Origin: Lachnospiraceae bacterium
GTDB lineage: Bacteria; Bacillota; Clostridia; Lachnospirales; Lachnospiraceae
Reading direction: 5' to 3'
NCBI GenBank assembly: GCA_029068555.1
Contig: JAIECJ010000164.1
Span: 1 to 32,789, forward strand
Length of the DNA: 32,789 nt
Each line of letters starts with the position of its first letter. Within the stretch, counting starts at the first letter, position 1. The notes under the pieces are model-generated. The model saw only the letters and a list, made by a program, of their open reading frames with translations. It was not told the DNA's origin and made no database searches. Of the stretch, positions 32,304-32,789 are shown piece by piece. A program made the translations under genes and the position numbers.

Positions 32304-32398
32304 GATGCTTTAATAAAAAAGACTATATAAGGACCTAAGTGCGGATACAAATTTTGTAATATGATTAGGCAGATAAAAAAGATATTGGGGGAATTATA

Positions 32399-32641
32399 GT
32401 GAAGACACAGGAAGCTGTAGTGATGCGGATTAAGGGTTTATGTGATGAGAAAAATATGAGAATATCACAGCTGGCGTATGCGGCTGGCATGCCGCCTTCG
32501 ACGTTGAAAAATGTGATGCAGGGAAATAGCAGGAATACGGGAATCGTCACGATCAAAACGATATGTGACGGACTCAATATTTCTTTGGAGGAATTTTTCT
32601 GCTGTGAAGTGTTTCGGGATCTGGAACAGGAAATTGATTAG
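32399..32641 (+). CDS. Small XRE-family DNA-binding regulator
   Basis: A protein of 80 residues that is almost entirely a helix-turn-helix domain of the Cro/C1 type. The recognition region is ISQLAYAAGMPPSTLKNVMQ (about 21-40), followed by VTIKTICDGLNISLEEFF, the classic helix 4-5 pattern. It starts with GTG at 32399, preceded by GGGGGAATTATA. It is likely a single-gene unit with a short hairpin ATTTGC-GAG-GCAAAT-TTT (32646-32663) as a weak terminator. Its target is unknown; proteins of this size are often autorepressors. Confidence 0.88.
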   Translation: MKTQEAVVMRIKGLCDEKNMRISQLAYAAGMPPSTLKNVMQGNSRNTGIVTIKTICDGLNISLEEFFCCEVFRDLEQEID

Positions 32642-32645
32642 ATCC

Positions 32646-32663
32646 ATTTGCGAGGCAAATTTT
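32646..32663 (+). terminator. Weak terminator after the XRE gene
   Basis: A 6-bp stem ATTTGC/GCAAAT with a GAG loop, followed by only three T before a G. Placement four bases after the stop supports it, but the stem is AT-rich. Confidence 0.4.
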
Positions 32664-32715
32664 GCATAGATTTTTACTCATTTCTGGAATGGGGTGAATA
32701 ATGACTTCGGGTGTA

Positions 32716-32788
32716 GTTACAATTCACACCAACGCCAGTTTTCATCAGCTTATAAGTTATTGAGGTGTGAATTATAACAGATTTTGCA
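32716..32788. repeat. 73-bp inverted repeat, right copy
   Basis: Exact reverse complement of 1-73. Its inner hairpin arm GTTACAATTCACACC (32716-32730) pairs with GGTGTGAATTATAAC (32764-32778). The match to the left copy ends exactly at 32716, the edge of the hairpin. A short frame from ATG 32701 reads into it (MTSGVVTIHTNASFHQLISY), with no clear ribosome binding site; whether it is expressed is unknown. Confidence 0.9.
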
Positions 32789-32789
32789 C

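Overview
The window looks like chromosomal DNA of a spore-forming Clostridia species, most likely a Lachnospiraceae gut commensal. Supporting signs are strong AGGAGG-type ribosome binding sites, GTG/TTG starts, the spore germination genes spoVAD and spoVAE, a type 2 argC, a small Lachnospiraceae-type conserved protein and a DUF5721-like protein. The genus cannot be fixed from the sequence alone. No tRNA, rRNA, CRISPR array, prophage, transposase or recognisable defence cassette was seen.

Layout. Positions 1-73 and 32716-32788 are a perfect 73-bp inverted repeat, each copy itself a hairpin. Next to the left copy lie start-less coding relics (66-408) and an AT-rich leader carrying operator-like repeats. 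825-5683 is a four-gene ABC uptake operon of the YtfQ-YtfR-YtfT-YjfF type, predicted to import a furanose sugar. 5912-9971 carries spoVAD, an unknown 188-residue protein, an 80-residue conserved protein, a string of hairpins, ridA, a shikimate-kinase-like gene with altered substrate motifs, and spoVAE, whose ribosome binding site sits inside a terminator-like hairpin. 9977-12896 holds a DUF5721-like gene, a DegV gene, an orphan LytTR response regulator and a DUF1294 membrane protein.

12929-20409 is the arginine biosynthesis core. argG (minus strand) and the plus-strand set GNAT-argJ-argB-argD diverge from a shared regulatory region with ARG-box-like motifs. A membrane-anchored solute-binding protein follows argD by 9 nt. 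20490-26748 has a YdcZ-type transporter and the DNA repair nuclease pair sbcD-sbcC, the latter unusually large. 26925-32099 is argC coupled to an RsmF-like rRNA methyltransferase and two tandem MATE exporters, and a small XRE regulator closes the window. Thus argC, argJ, argB, argD and argG, which take N-acetylglutamate to ornithine and citrulline to argininosuccinate, are in three transcription units; argF and argH are not here.

The most notable extra structure is a ~207-bp transposase-less repeat family (MITE-like) with terminal inverted repeats ending in TA. There are three full copies (7918, 10549, 32097), one truncated copy abutting another terminus between argJ and argB (16569-16667), and a possible 22-bp remnant in the argG leader (14246). 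All clear copies have the same orientation. One supplies the stop codon of the second MATE gene.
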